A stretch of 64,000 nucleotides of DNA from Ryuthela nishihirai (taxonomy: Eukaryota > Arthropoda > Arachnida > Araneae > Heptathelidae). The position numbers and the translations under genes were made by a program. The stretch is taken from positions 24,402,001 to 24,466,000 of the forward strand of contig JAWZYU010000004.1 in NCBI GenBank assembly GCA_038380435.1, written 5' to 3'. Positions within the stretch are counted from its first letter, which is position 1; each line of letters begins with the position of its first letter. Positions 33,524 to 45,135 of the stretch are shown piece by piece. The notes below the pieces were generated by a model. That model did no database searches, was not told where the DNA came from, and was given only the letters and a program-made list of their open reading frames with translations.

Positions 33524-33902
33524 CAGTGGTTCTCAACCTTTTATGCTTCACATACCCCCTGGAAATGTGTATGTAGCTGGCATAAAAATATAAATAGCCC
33601 TCAAGCAGCTGCTTGCCACAGAGGTCTGACAGGGGCCTGTCAGTTTATATGCCATAGTAGGTCCGAGAGGATGGCAGGCCCTCAGCAGAAAACCGACATA
33701 AACAGCCATGCCTTACCTGGGGCTCGAACCCAGGTCCCTTAGATCAGTAGCCAAGTGTGCTAACCACTCGGCCATGGGACAGCTAACTGGCATACCCCTT
33801 GTATAAATAGATAAAATTATAGAGTATAACAATGGTTTTTACTTTGTTACTAGATGTAGCGACTTTGAGCTCTCACAGCTTTCCCCACATTGAGAACCCC
33901 TA
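33524..33902 (+). mobile_element. Small hAT-type MITE split by SINE B
   Basis: Starts CAGTGGTTCTCAACC and ends TTGAGAACCCCTA. The 8-bp flanks CTCTAGAG (33516-33523) and CTCTAGGG (33903-33910) form the target duplication, fitting the nTCTAGAn preference of hAT elements. Interior matches the copy at 10994. About 180 bp without the SINE. Confidence 0.92.
33585..33780 (-). mobile_element. SINE B nested in hAT MITE
   Basis: A minus-strand copy with tail at 33585-33597 (rich in A on the plus strand), body and head ending GGCCATGGGAC. The host MITE's AGCTGGCATA (left) and AGCTAACTGGCATA (right) look like its target-site duplication. Confidence 0.92.
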
Positions 33903-34070
33903 CTCTAGGGAAAGTTAAAAAAGTCTAGAATAATAGACAATAAGTCTGCAAAACGTCCCTTTTCAGCAAGCCAACAATGGAAAAGATTATAAACTGAGTA
34001 GAAAATGTATTAAAAGAATATTTTTGAATGAGTATTTAGTTTTGTAGACACAAAGGCAGCCCCTTTTGAC

Positions 34071-34389
34071 TAGGGTGACCAGATATCCCCTTTTTTGGGG
34101 GACAGTCCCAGGATGAAAAGCTATATCCTCCACTAATAAATGTCCCTGGAATATTTTTTAAATATTAACCATACCGAATGAATAGAGCAGTAGTTAAACA
34201 TTTAATAACAATGAAAAAAAGGTCAGTAATGCAAGTAACCCCAAAAAATTGAGGGTAGAATTTTGAAATGGAAGTTAATTGTGAGCTCTCAAACTATGGT
34301 GACCAGATGCCCCCATAAAACAGGAATATCTGGTCATCCCAGTTGACAACTGCATTCAAACCAGATCTTCTGTAGGTCTGGTCACCCTA
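34071..34389. mobile_element. MITE with TAGGGTGACCAGA ends
   Basis: TAGGGTGACCAGA at the left and TCTGGTCACCCTA at the right are inverted repeats. CTTTTGAC (34063-34070) and CTTTTGGC (34390-34397) are 8-bp flanks, consistent with a hAT-type non-autonomous element. Non-coding. Confidence 0.8.
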
Positions 34390-34912
34390 CTTTTGGCAGT
34401 TTCATGTCATAGGAGACATTCTAAAAATAGCATACCTTTAGACAATGAAGGATTGGTTGTGTTCTTCCCATTTTGAATCTGGGGAACATAAATGGCGTTT
34501 AACTTGTTGTGAAATACGAACACATTACCAACAAAACAATTGGCGATTTTTTTAAACTAAAATTTGGTTTAAAGAATATATTTCTCGTCTCTTGTTAAAA
34601 AATTGACTACCAAACCAGTTTATGTTCTAAATTGTTTAGTAATAGATAACATAAATGGTACGGCGAGTTAAATTTCATTTTAATATTCTATCTTATTAAT
34701 TTTGCAATTATTTTTATACATTTATCCAAAATAACATATTTTCAGTTTCTTGTGAAATTTAATCATAAAATTAATTTTTGGTTTAAAATATTTGCTTTCT
34801 CATCGTTTTTTTTGTACACTAGAACAGCAATCCCATATTACTCAAAGTTAAATTTCTACTTCATGGGATTTTAAATCTAATACAAAATAGCATCTCGGGC
34901 AACTTTTTTTTT

Positions 34913-35047
34913 ATGGCCGAATGATTAGCGAGTTTGTCTATTGATCTAAGGGACCTGGGTTCAAACCCTGGGTAAAGCATAGATGTTAGTGTTGTTTTTC
35001 TGCTGAGGTACTGCCATCCTCACAGACAGGCTCCTGTCAGACCTCTG
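34913..35047 (+). mobile_element. SINE B, 3'-truncated
   Basis: TATGGCCGAATGATTAGCG, GGTTCAAACCCTGGG, CTGCTGAGGTACTGCC and CTCCTGTCAGACCTCTG are present; the last section is lost. Confidence 0.88.
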
Positions 35048-36920
35048 CAATTGGGTGTATCTGTTTTCTGCAGATTCAAAACAGAAAAAGCACCAGGTCA
35101 CTTGTATTTTGAAAACAGTTTATATTAAGAGTAATCTGACACTTTACCATCACAGAAAGGGATGCAAATTCTCATAAAGTGTATATTAAATGGGTTAACA
35201 GAAGAATCCCAAGAAGCCATTCCATTTTCCCCACAGTTAGTGGTATCCTGCCAGTTCCGATTCTAAATCGCATGCTGGCATTGAATAATTGTGGAAACTG
35301 CCAGCAAGAGTTGAGTGAAATGCAGACCTAAGGGCCACCAACTTGATGAGACTCCAAATTGTTGCTTCTCCAATTTCTAAAAACTAATAATGGTTCAATT
35401 CTATCTATCTATTATTACGCTCAGTCTAGGGATTTTAAAATTTAACCTGGAACAAAAAGTCTTGAAAATATTTTTTTAGTGTTTCCAAGTTCTAATGCCT
35501 GAAAAATAACCACTGAAAGTTTGATGTAGGACATGAATCAGAGTTTATTGAAGTTTTACAATTATCTTGAATCTTTACTTTGCAATTCTCCAAAGTGGCC
35601 AATGGAATAATTCAGTACAACTTTAATGTGTTTTTTTGCATTGAATTAATAAAATTGCTTGCATTTAATGCTGAACTCTATAAAGTTTTGGTGCAGACAA
35701 CACCCCCATAGTTTTTTTCCTATAAAGTGTGGAACTTATAACTTTGTTTTTGTGCTAACATATTTGTAAAGAAGGCCCTCTTTAATGCTCCCTTCTTACT
35801 GAGGTGCCAGTTATTAACCTTTATTAGAATATTAAAATCAATTATACTTCACATAACCAGCCAAAACCATATTTTCTATTTGTAATTCATCGTCAAAAGG
35901 CTTATATTTTGGTACGTTTGTACCTTTAAGTTCCAACTTAATTTTAATAAAATCGTTTAGATTCATTCCCCTTTCAATCACTCTTTAGTTTTTACTTTGC
36001 ATGAGAAGTGCTCTTATCTAATGAAAGCTCTTTTAATAGTATTAACTGTATGAATTAAATCTTCAATAATAAAACAACACATTTTTACTTTATTTTTTTC
36101 ACATACATAAATCTATACAAATATTTTGTGCAATTTTTTTTTATGACATTGAGGATTTTATCACCCTGTTAAGATTATGCATAATATGTACAACAAAGAT
36201 GAAACTTTGGGTAGTTTCATTCATCATTAATAAATAAATATACATCTAAATTGATAGAATAATGGGTCATCATGGCATTTAGCACCAGTAAGTACATCTG
36301 TTTGGAGTGAAGGAATTTTGCAATTTAATAAAAAGGAGTTATGTATAGTTGTTAGATCAGAGACTCCAATTACTGAAAAAAGTAAATGATTTGTAGCTAG
36401 AAGTGTTTATATTAATGAGACCCATTTTATAAAGCACCATTTCAGTTCTATGTTCTTCAACCAGGAAATAAATGCCTTAGTAATAGCTTGTTAATTTTCC
36501 TGACTAAAGTTGTTCCCCCTCTGATTGGAATGTTGTGCTTGAACGAGGCAGTTATGCAACTCAAAAATATTTTTCATATTGTAAACAATAACTAGAAAAT
36601 TATGAAGCATAAGCAGTATTTACATAACCAACAAGTGCTAAAATTTACAAGATATTGATGATAGTGTATTAAATACTGCTAAATGATCACAAATTTACTG
36701 CATGAGAATAAATTTGCACATTATGCAATTATTTTTTCATACTTTCACTCATTGTAAAGCCTATAATATTTATATGCTGCATTATATATAAATCTTTCAT
36801 TGTAAAAAAAATACTTTTAAAAGCATGTTTCACAAGAGTAAAAACATTCTGTTTCCAACTTTCATTCTCATTAAAATAGTATATTTTACTTAATATAAAG
36901 CCACCTAATATTGATCTAGA
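35048..36920. other. 3' flank / probable 3' UTR of SLC34, AT-rich
   Basis: No repeat or reading frame recognised. Minus-strand transcripts of the SLC34 gene would enter here; a TTTATT (AATAAA on the minus strand) occurs at 36089-36094, but it is about 830 bases from the stop, so the 3' end is not fixed. Confidence 0.4.
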
Positions 36921-37903
36921 TCACAATTTTGTATGTTCAGCTTTCAGTTTCCAAGAAAAGCCACTGTTTTCAAGTCCATTTAATGCATGGCATTCACTCC
37001 CAGATGATCGACGAGAATCAAGAATATTGACTTTTGATTGGTTTGGTCGAATGCCCAATACATGTGCATCATGGGCATTCTGTGACAGAATGCAGCACTG
37101 ACAACACTTGCAGAGGCTACAGATTTTGATGATGATGCGATCTAATGGATCAAGTGAGTGAAGACACTCAGGAAGCCAGTTCCAGTTTTGTAAGAACATT
37201 GGTAGCATGCTTGGTCGTTTTCTTTGAATGATGTTAATTATAGCTATAATTATGAAAAAACAGAGTAGAGGTATTCCAACTGCCATAAAGATGACTGAAC
37301 CTGCCATAGAAAGACCAAAGACAATGCTTGGCATAAAAATGAACATTAAAAGGAGATACAAGATGGAAAACCATCTGTATTTTGCAGTAATGTTTCCAAG
37401 TTGTTTAGCTAAAGGCAGTGGAAATCGCATAAATGGTATTGGATAAAATATAAGAATGCCACTGATATTGAAGAATAAATGGCAGAAGGCAATCTGTAAT
37501 GTGTCGTGCAATTTTTTTGGATCTGCTGCAAGAGCAGCTAGAATTCCAGTTGTTGTAGTGCCAATATTAGATCCAAGAGTTAATGGATACATTCTTTCTA
37601 TAGTGATTACTCCTATTCCTGCCAAAGGGGTTAAAGCTGATGTAAAGATAGAACTGCTCTGAACAAGAATTGTCATGCCACAACCAACAAGGATGGCAGC
37701 ATATCCGACAAGGTAGTTGAAGGGAAATCTTGGTTCAGAATTAACAATTTTCCTGATGACAACAGCAATGCGTCCTTTGAGCACAGAATGTAGAAGCTTT
37801 ACTATGAGAATAAGGCAAGTGCAAAGCAGTACCAATGAAAATACCAGCATCACTAATCCACTCATTGTATCATTGAGTCCAAAATATTCTATTAAGTAGC
37901 CAC
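36921..37903 (-). CDS. SLC34: SLC34 Na+/phosphate cotransporter, last exon
   Basis: This exon encodes the whole second half of a type II sodium-phosphate cotransporter. It opens after an acceptor TTTTACAG at 37903 (phase: two bases complete a Cys codon) with GYLIEYFGLNDTMSG. The second-repeat core follows: ILVGCGMTILVQSSSIFTSA with QSSS, then GVITIERMYPLTLGSNIGTT. The rest is hydrophobic helices (NISGILIFYPIPF, KYRWFSILYLLLMF, GIPLLCFFIIIAIINII) and a cytoplasmic tail with a cysteine cluster (CSLCKCCQCC). The protein ends HTKL, stop TGA at 36921-36923. These features match SLC34 proteins closely, and the Cys cluster is IIb-like. Function by family: sodium-driven uptake of phosphate across the plasma membrane. 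No frameshift or stop; the exon looks functional. Confidence 0.96.
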
Positions 37904-38344
37904 CTGTAAAAGAAATAAAGACATTTAGAAATTTTTTTTTTAAAAATTACGCCAATGCAAAAAACCACAAAATATTTTTAAAACTGGAATAGATATGTAC
38001 AGAACTTTGGCTGAAAACCATTTCTGCTATCCAAGAGTGACACAGAACAATTTTGGTAAAGTAGGGAAATGTTTGTTTTCTCCCATGCAAAATAATTTGT
38101 TTAAAAATGCATAAGCTTTGGGGGGGGGGGGGGAGGGTTTAAAAATGCATAAGGAAGCTTTGAAAAGGGTTTAAAAGAAGTTTAAGGAAGTTTAAGGAAG
38201 CTTTGAAAAGGGTTTAAAAATGCATAAGCTTTGAAAAATGCAAAAACGAGTAACTGCTCCGATATTTATTTACCTAGTTTAGCGTTTTTAACATTTGGAA
38301 ATTTTAAGATTATGGCAGATATCCCTTTGCATCAATGGGCTTAT

Positions 38345-38645
38345 TTCTTAATTGGTTTAACTCTGAATAGCACATTTGTGTACATGATGGGCTAAAAGAT
38401 CAGGTTTAAAGGCTAAGAGGAGGGTAGGGAAGGAGATCCACTGGACAGCTGTCAGGAGACAGATGCAAGACTTCCATCAATGACATCCTGTGCCTTCGTT
38501 CATGTGCAGTGAATATTTCTCTTCTGCCCATTGTGTGTGTGTGTGTGTGTGTGTGTTGGTGGGGGGAGTGCCTAACATCCCATCTTATGAATGTCTTTCC
38601 AAGCCTATCAGTGTCCATCTCATTGAGGGCAGAGTATGGGTTGGT
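38345..38645 (-). mobile_element. SINE A, strongly diverged
   Basis: ATGATGGGCTAAAAGATCAGG, CTGGACAGCTGTCAGGAGAC and TTTCCAAGCCTATCAGTGTC preserve the family order on the minus strand. A GT microsatellite has expanded inside it. Confidence 0.7.
38532..38556 (+). repeat. (GT)n microsatellite
   Basis: About 12 GT units inside the diverged SINE A. Confidence 0.9.
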
Positions 38646-38734
38646 TTGGATTTATATTGTTCGAGTGTGCAAAAAAAAAAAATCGGAAAATAAAAGCTTT
38701 TTGAAAACAATCCCATAACAAAAGTTGCAGAGTA

Positions 38735-39392
38735 CAGAGTGCATTCAAAAAAAGTTCTTGACAGATGTCTGTAGTTTTCCACTCATTCCTCTGAAGTTAA
38801 TGAGCTACAACTTATTTGAAACCTTGTTATTACATATCGAAAACAAAGGCTGTATCATTTCTTTTTGTTAGCAGCACATCAAAGTCTGCAAAATCTGTGC
38901 AATATTGCTAAGGGGCTTTTGCCCAAGGAGTGGTAGCCATGGACACCTTATCTGAAAAATGACTATAAATAGCCAATACTACACTAACATTGGTTAAGAT
39001 GAAGGAGTAGCATCCAACAACAGGCATGCCAAGGGTTCATGACAATATCAGTGTCCACAAAACCCAGCAAGTTATGGCTTATTTGGAGCAGGAAAAAAAA
39101 TGAGTAGCTACTGCCATCCTATATATTCACCTAATTGTGCACCATGTGATTTTTGGTTGTTTCCACAAATTAAAGAACTTGCTGAAAAACCTTTTTTCAA
39201 GGGTTAGAGGCCTTGCAAAAGGCATTCAGTGTTGTGGCGTATTCCCAAACAAGAGTACCACCAAGCATTCCAGAATTGGTGTCAATGTCTGCAACTTTGC
39301 ATAGATGCTTGAGGGGAGTACTTTGAAGGGCAGTAAATGCAATGGTTTTTGTTTTGAAGATGTAGGTCAAGAACGTTTTGAACACTCCTCAT
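38735..39392 (+). mobile_element. mariner relic, internally deleted
   Basis: Ends GAGTGCATTCAAAAAAAGTT and, inverted, GAGTGTTCAAAACGTTCTTG are similar. The plus strand carries the transposase C-terminal part: HDNISVHK.. followed by YSPNCAPCDFWLFPQIKEL and, out of frame, a CIDA.GEYFEG-like end. The SP(D/N)LAPCDFWLF block is diagnostic of mariner (DD34D); the aspartate of the motif's SPD is N here. At about 660 bp it has lost its first half. It lies in an SLC34 intron. Confidence 0.88.
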
Positions 39393-40021
39393 ATATACTT
39401 GATCCATCATTCTAACATATAACCTACTCTAAAAGTTAGTTACAGTGAGGTTGAAGGGACTGCAGAAAAACAGATCTAATAGGAAGCTTGTAATACAAGA
39501 CACTTCCTTGATTTTTGCACCTATAACAAATAGTAAAATGAAATGTTACCCAGTCATGCACTTTTGGATCAAGTATTGTGAAACAAATTATAGCAAGTAA
39601 CAATTACCAACTACACAACAATGAGCAATAATGTACCAGTTACAGTGATACTAACTTTGCAGCTGTGAAATATGAGCATCTGTCAGTTGTTCTCAATACT
39701 CTTTAATAGTGAAAAGAAGCCACGGTTATGACTGAGACAGAACCAATCTATTTTTTGAATTAATTCAATCTGAAAGTTGCTCTTATTTCAAATTTTGATT
39801 CATCTTATTAATTTGTTATCCCATAAAGAAGTCTGCGGGGTCATTTTGGTGAACCGGCTGGCTACACTGGTTATTTCTATGCAGATATTTTGAATAACAA
39901 TTTGTTGTTGAATTGATCAGAAAAAGTTTTTTCCTTTATGATTCATTGAAATATATATGGTTAAACAAGTAACACATAGATACAACGGAACTACTTATTT
40001 TTTAAAGTGGTGCATACTGCA
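39393..40021. other. Intronic, no feature seen
   Basis: Unremarkable AT-rich sequence within the SLC34 intron. Confidence 0.4.
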
Positions 40022-40390
40022 CGAGGCAGTGGTGGCTCAGTCTGTAGTGCTCCAAGCTCATAATCTGCAGTTCCCAGGTTAGAGTCCCAGCTGGGTCAGC
40101 ATTGAGATTTATCCTTGCAAAACTCCCCACCCTGCCCACTGTCAGGGGACATTGATGGGCTTGGGAATTCTGCTGTCCATTGGACGGGACATTAAGCTGT
40201 GGCTCCAGAGCCATACCTTGTGCACGTTAAAGAACATACTGAATGGCCTTGATGATAGGCTATCATCTGTCTCCCAACAGCAGTTCCAGTGGGTCCCCTC
40301 CCAAGCTTCTGAGCCCTTAGGGCCCTTGTGGCCTGGCCATTCAGCCCATTGTGTGCAAAAAAGTACCACTCAGAGGTAAAACAACAACAC
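40022..40390 (+). mobile_element. SINE A, near full length
   Basis: Head GTGGTGGCTCAGTCTGTAG, box B region AGGTTAGAGTCCC, body and AAACAACAACAC tail. Moderately diverged. Antisense to the host SLC34 gene. Confidence 0.92.
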
Positions 40391-40663
40391 TTCTGCATAC
40401 ATTATACAACAATATATTAACAAGTTTCAGATTATATGGTTTAAGATTTGTATGAATGGGGATTGGGCGATGCTCAGGCCCAATAAGTTCTTTGGTATGA
40501 GGTACTATTAAAGTATGCTCCGAGAGTGGTGAAAACACAGACTTGTCTAGAACCAGTTACATCACCCAGCCACTTTGCACTGGTTATTAGAAACTGATCA
40601 CAGAACCTGTTAAAAATTTTGAAGCAATACACACTACTGCTATTGATATATGCAGCAAATATA

Positions 40664-41852
40664 AGCTCACCAGACAAAAAAATTAGTCACCTCCTGCCGT
40701 AAGAGGGTTACATCCATTCAACAGCAACAGAGGGTGCACTAGTAATAAACTGGTCCTACAAATAACTATGCTACAGGGTGCCACGAGTGTGTTAGTTCCT
40801 TTGTGAAACATGAGTCACGCAAAGATGTGAATGAGTAACGAAAAGGTGTAACTGCATTTGGCCGAGCCAAAGGGCATAGTGTACAAGAAGTTGCTACCTT
40901 TGCAGGTGTGTCAAAACGTACTTCCAAGCAAGGGGTTTTCCAGCAGTGGCATACATCACAGTCCACAGCTAATCATCTCCAGAACTGCGGCAGAAAGACT
41001 ACGCTCACCAATAGCGACTACCGCAGTGTGTCACATACTATTAGGCAAACCGCTTTGCAATGAAGCAGGAATTGCTCCAATTAGTCAATGCAGGCCTACA
41101 ACAAGCTGGTTCCGAATTAACACTCCAAAGGGAACTACATGCCAAGGATATCTGGAGCAGAGTACTGTGAAAGAGACCCATGTTAACAGCTCTGCACAAG
41201 GCTGCATGGCTACAGTGGGTGTGGCACCACAAAGACTGGACTGTCGAATCTTGAAAGCATGTGATCTGGTCTGATGAGCCACGTTTTTGCTTTACTTGAA
41301 TGATGCAAGGCAATGGGTACATCCTAAGCTGCATGAAGCCTTCCATGCTGACTGTGTGCAAGGTTCTGTTCAAGCTGGAGGCTCTAATGTTCTGGGGGTG
41401 TTTCATATATGAGGAAATGGGTCCATTGGTTGAGGCAACATCACACTTGAACCAGAAAGACTACATGTTTCCTTTTGTGCAGCATCTCTGCAGTGAACAC
41501 CAGAAGGATACCCCAATCTTTCAGGATGACAATTGTCATGTGCACAGGGCTCGAAGTGTCAGATTGGCACAATGAGAATTCTGAAGTCTTCGAATATCTC
41601 GACTGGCCTGCCAAATCCCCAGATTTGAATCCCATAGAAAACTTGTGGACTATTTGGGGCAACGAGTGAAGCACCATCCCAGCCATCTGGCCGAACTGCT
41701 GGAAGAGTGGATGAATATTGATGTGCACTACATCCACACACTGGTGGCATCCATGCCAGACAGGATTTCGGCTGTTCTTTGGTTGTACGGAGATGTTACG
41801 CGCTATTAGGCGACATTCAGCCAGAGGTGACTAATTTTTTGTCTGGTGAGCT
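40664..41852 (+). mobile_element. Tc1-like transposon 3, transposase decayed
   Basis: Ends AGCTCACCAGACAAAAAAAT and its inverted partner, one base indel, with TA on both flanks (40662-40663, 41853-41854). Transposase pieces on the plus strand: RVTKRCNCIWPSQRA-like start region, GGSNVLGVFHI-like segment near 41380-41420, TPIFQDDNCHVHRA (second catalytic Asp region) and WPAKSPDLNPIENLWTIW (third). Frameshifts separate them. Located in the SLC34 intron in the opposite orientation to the gene. Confidence 0.93.
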
Positions 41853-41854
41853 TA

Positions 41855-42844
41855 TATATATATATAAAGAGAACCATAATTGTTGCTTCCATTTAACAGA
41901 CTCTTAAAAAGGCAATTACCTTAAATGCATTTCTGACCAATGTATGTTTAATATAGTACAGTGATGTGTAGAAAATCTAAAAAATGCAGAATTTCGAACC
42001 AGTTACAATGTCTCCTATTCCTAATTCAATGGTACTTCAGTGTATAATACAATAAACAGCAAGACAGATAACCTTAGGTTATGCAAATTAATGCAGGAGT
42101 ACCCACAGTTAATGGGTCAGTTTCAACAGAAAGGAGAAGTTCATATGAAGTTATGCCGATCCCAAAAAGCTACACAATATTACAAATTCTCATTCTGTTT
42201 ACCAGGATTTCATGAGGTCTGGTAGTAGACTATCCCACTCTTCTCAAAGAGCAGCCAGAGCTTGTGAACACTTCTTGGAAGGGGTTGATGACCAGTGCAT
42301 TACCCCAATGCATCCTACATGTGCTTTAAAAGGATCAGGTCCAGAGAATGTGCTGGCCACTCATCTGATTATACTCACTTTCAAGGAATTCAACTGTCTT
42401 AGCCCTAGGAAGCTAGGAATCATTCATTAAAATAAACTGGTCCAAAAGCATCATGAAAAGCCTCACATAGGGTTGAAGGACATAATCTCAGAATCTCCAG
42501 CCAGAGTGCCTCCAAAGATGTGGAACATTTTCCATAACGTCATCCCATACCATCAAACCACCACAACTATAGTTTTGTCTTTTTCTGATGTCATAGGGTT
42601 TGTAATGAGTTTCTTGCTTTCTCTCTCCAGAACAAAATGCATTGAAAATCAGTCTGAAGACTGAATTGAGCTTCATTGATGAATAGCTCAAGTGCCCATT
42701 TGTTTGGAGTCCAGTCACAGTGTCCATCTCTTGTGGGAGGGGATGAAGAGTCAATAAACCACCAGTTGTCTCGCATAGATCCCTCTCTGGTTGAACCTTC
42801 TTTAAATACTTTGTTTCAATACTATCTTCCCAATGGCCCAGAAA
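41855..42844. other. Intronic; open frames on both strands, probable chance or old transposon
   Basis: A short TA microsatellite follows the Tc1 end. At 42480-42890 the minus strand has an open stretch (VQPERDLCETTGGLLTLHPL, THYKPYDIRKRQNYSCGGLM) reminiscent of a Tc1-type transposase centre, but it is too degraded to call. Confidence 0.35.
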
Positions 42845-43088
42845 CAGCTGTCGAGGGACAGATGGCCAACTTCCCATCAATATCATCCAGAATGTTCTTT
42901 AATGTGCACAGAGTATGGCTCTACCATCTAACGAGGTAGCCTTTCCAAGCCCATTGGTGTCATTTACTGACTGAGGGAAGGGCAGGGAGTTTTGGAGATA
43001 AATCTTAACCCTGGCCCAGGCAGGACTCTAACCTGGGAACTGCAGGTTACAAGCCTGGTGTGCTACTTACTGACTGAGCTACCGCACC
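42845..43088 (-). mobile_element. SINE A, 3'-truncated, diverged
   Basis: TTCTTTAATGTGCACAGAGT, CTTTCCAAGCCCATTGGTG and the head region CTAACCTGGGAACTGCAGG to TGAGCTACCGC, all minus strand. Confidence 0.85.
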
Positions 43089-43788
43089 TTATGTGCTTTA
43101 TCAGCAATTACCATGACCACTTAACCCACATGGTGAGGTGGAAAACCTGCACAAGAGTTGCGTTTTAGAGTGCTTAGAGCCACCAGTTTCTGACCTTTGC
43201 TCTAGAGAGAATTTCTTGGCTGACATCGCCCTATAACATTAGGGTGTTAACCGTCATTCTGTGCCGTTACATTTTAAGAACTTTGGAGATGATTCCAACA
43301 GACAAGAGACATTAGCTGTAGACAAGTGCAGTCTTAATGTGCAAAAGCATCAATATGTCTCAGTCGTGAAACTCATTGCAAATTCTTGCTCAACAGGAAA
43401 TGAGTGGTGCAGAATCGGTGCATTTTTATAGGGCCTCAGATATGCTCTTTCAGTTAAGTATACAAATTTTGTCCAGTCAGGAAATTTTTTGGGAGGTGTA
43501 CGACCTTATGTATTTCCTATTTCACTGACAAACAAAATAATGATTAAATATCTGAAAGACAAGTTAACAGTTTTCGAATTACACTGGTGTCCAAAGGTTT
43601 CACAAAATAAAATTTATGTTACTGTTGCTAATAAATTGGGAAGACTACTACTTTAGAGCTATATACCAGTAAGTAGTTGACTTGCATGTTAATGACTCAG
43701 TGTCCCCCACCCTCCAGAATCAGTTTAGCTTAATGTGAAAATATATTAACTTTTTTTTTGTGTGAAGTAGCCAAAACAAGTAGCTTAC

Positions 43789-43894
43789 ATTTTTCACAAG
43801 AGGTGCCATTTTTTCCACAACAATGTTTCAACAGAGAGGAATTAGCATAAGCTGTACTGTTTATGGCTAGTCCTTCCAGAACTTTCTTGTCCAA
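43789..43894 (-). CDS. SLC34: SLC34 exon, extracellular loop
   Basis: Acceptor TTTTTAATATTTAG, exon of 106 bases, donor GTAAGC. It encodes LDKKVLEGLAINSTAYANSS then LLKHCCGKNGTSCEK and leaves one T. LDKKV follows the IIQ of the previous exon exactly as in vertebrate NaPi-IIb. The loop carries potential N-glycosylation sites (NST, NSS, NGT) and cysteines, as expected for the large extracellular loop, but is much shorter than in vertebrates. Phases match both neighbours. Confidence 0.92.
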
Positions 43895-44047
43895 CTAAAT
43901 ATTAAAAAGAAAAACAAATACTATTTAAAATTAGGTAAAAATATTGTTTTAGATTAACAATTAAATGCACTACATTGTTTCAAAAGGTCACTTTTACATA
44001 TGTCAGATTTAGGGGGAAAATAGAAGTGTGTGGGATACAAATTAACC

Positions 44048-44165
44048 AGATAACATGTCAGGTGCCTTTAACCCCAAGCTACTAGAAACCATAATATTTA
44101 AATATAGAGTTGTTAGAACAACTGAGCACCTGGCTCAAGACAATTTTTCTTTAAATATGATACTG
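44048..44165. mobile_element. Decayed relative of the tRNA-like foldback
   Basis: GATAACATGTCAGGTGC and CCAAGCTACT match the minus-strand tRNA-like half of the element at 4182. After a spacer, GGCTCAAGACAATTTTTCT matches its plus-strand tail. Both halves in the same relative arrangement indicate a second, strongly eroded copy rather than a lone tRNA pseudogene. Confidence 0.6.
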
Positions 44166-44212
44166 ATGTGAAAGAGTGGCTTCATGACCTCTGAACTGAA
44201 TTAAAAAAAAAA

Positions 44213-44400
44213 TACCCCTAGCAGCTGCTTGCCACAGAGGTCTGACAGGAGTCTGTCAGTTTATATGCCAAAGTAAAAGATCCGAGAGGATGGCAGGACC
44301 TCAGGAGAAAAACGACAGATACATCCATGCCTTACCCAGGGCTTGAACTCAGGTCCCTTTGATCCATAGCCAAGCACACTAACCACTCTGTCATGGGAAC
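44213..44400 (-). mobile_element. SINE B, full length
   Basis: Minus-strand copy from the AAAAAAAATACCCC tail through AGCAGCTGCTTGCCACAGAG to the head near ACCACTCTGTCATGGGA. Confidence 0.92.
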
Positions 44401-44929
44401 ATGGAGAAATTAAAGTATTAATTGTGAGTGTTTTAATTTTATTTCTGTAAACTAAGGAAATTAACAATTTCAACTTATTATTTCATGAGTTCTATATCTA
44501 CAGGATATCTGTTGTGATACTTTACTACTAAACTAATTTCACTAGTACTGAAGAACAGGAAGAACTTGCCATTTAAATTTTGAGTTTGATTTTCTAGGTT
44601 AGATTCTCCCCCCCCCCCCACCCTCTCTCTCATTGGCAAGTTTTGATTTTCAGTAACTTTGGAATTTCAGTTTCTGCATTTCCAGTCTTGGATATCAGCA
44701 TGTTATGTTCAGAATAATACTTTAAATTGGCTAAAACTGCAAGATGCTGATTGAGAGTAAGTAAAATAGTGTTGGACATTGAGGCATGTGTCTTGTTGGG
44801 AAGCATTTACTCAACCATATTCATTATTTGAGAAATTTTTTTGCAGCAGCTTTGTTTTTGCTGGAGAAAAAAAAACTAGTTTCAGGTAGATAAAAAAAAA
44901 ATTACAAATGAATGCACTTTCCTTACGTC

Positions 44930-45135
44930 AATGAGTTGTTTTACCCCTGAATTTCATATGTCTATTGGCCAAGGCATAAAATCCCAAGGACTCAATAGTT
45001 GGGAAAGGAGACTTACTAAATAACTTTTAAGCCAAATTGAAGCATCTGACCCAGTTTTTTTTAACATGCACAGAGTGGTGTGGTTCTCCTGCACATGGAG
45101 CCACATGTTAATGTCCATCCAATTGATGGCAGAAT
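44930..45135 (-). mobile_element. SINE A, very old
   Basis: GAGTTGTTTTACCCCTGAAT, GTTGGGAAAGGAGAC and TAACATGCACAGAGTGGTGT keep family order, with heavy divergence. Confidence 0.65.

Larger units (their letters stand above)
37904..43788 (-). other. SLC34 intron rich in transposons
   Basis: A 5.9-kb intron between the exons at 36921-37903 and 43789-43894. It holds a mariner relic, a Tc1-like element and three SINE A copies. No further SLC34 exon is needed by phase: T left by one exon plus GT of the next give Cys. Confidence 0.8.

Noticed and set aside
34071..34389. Vertebrate-derived repeat contamination
   Set aside because: The TAGGGTGACCAGA ends occur in hAT elements of many animals and the element has its own 8-bp duplication in local sequence.
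37228..37899. Plus-strand open frames opposite the SLC34 last exon
   Set aside because: They are antisense shadows of a well-supported coding exon.
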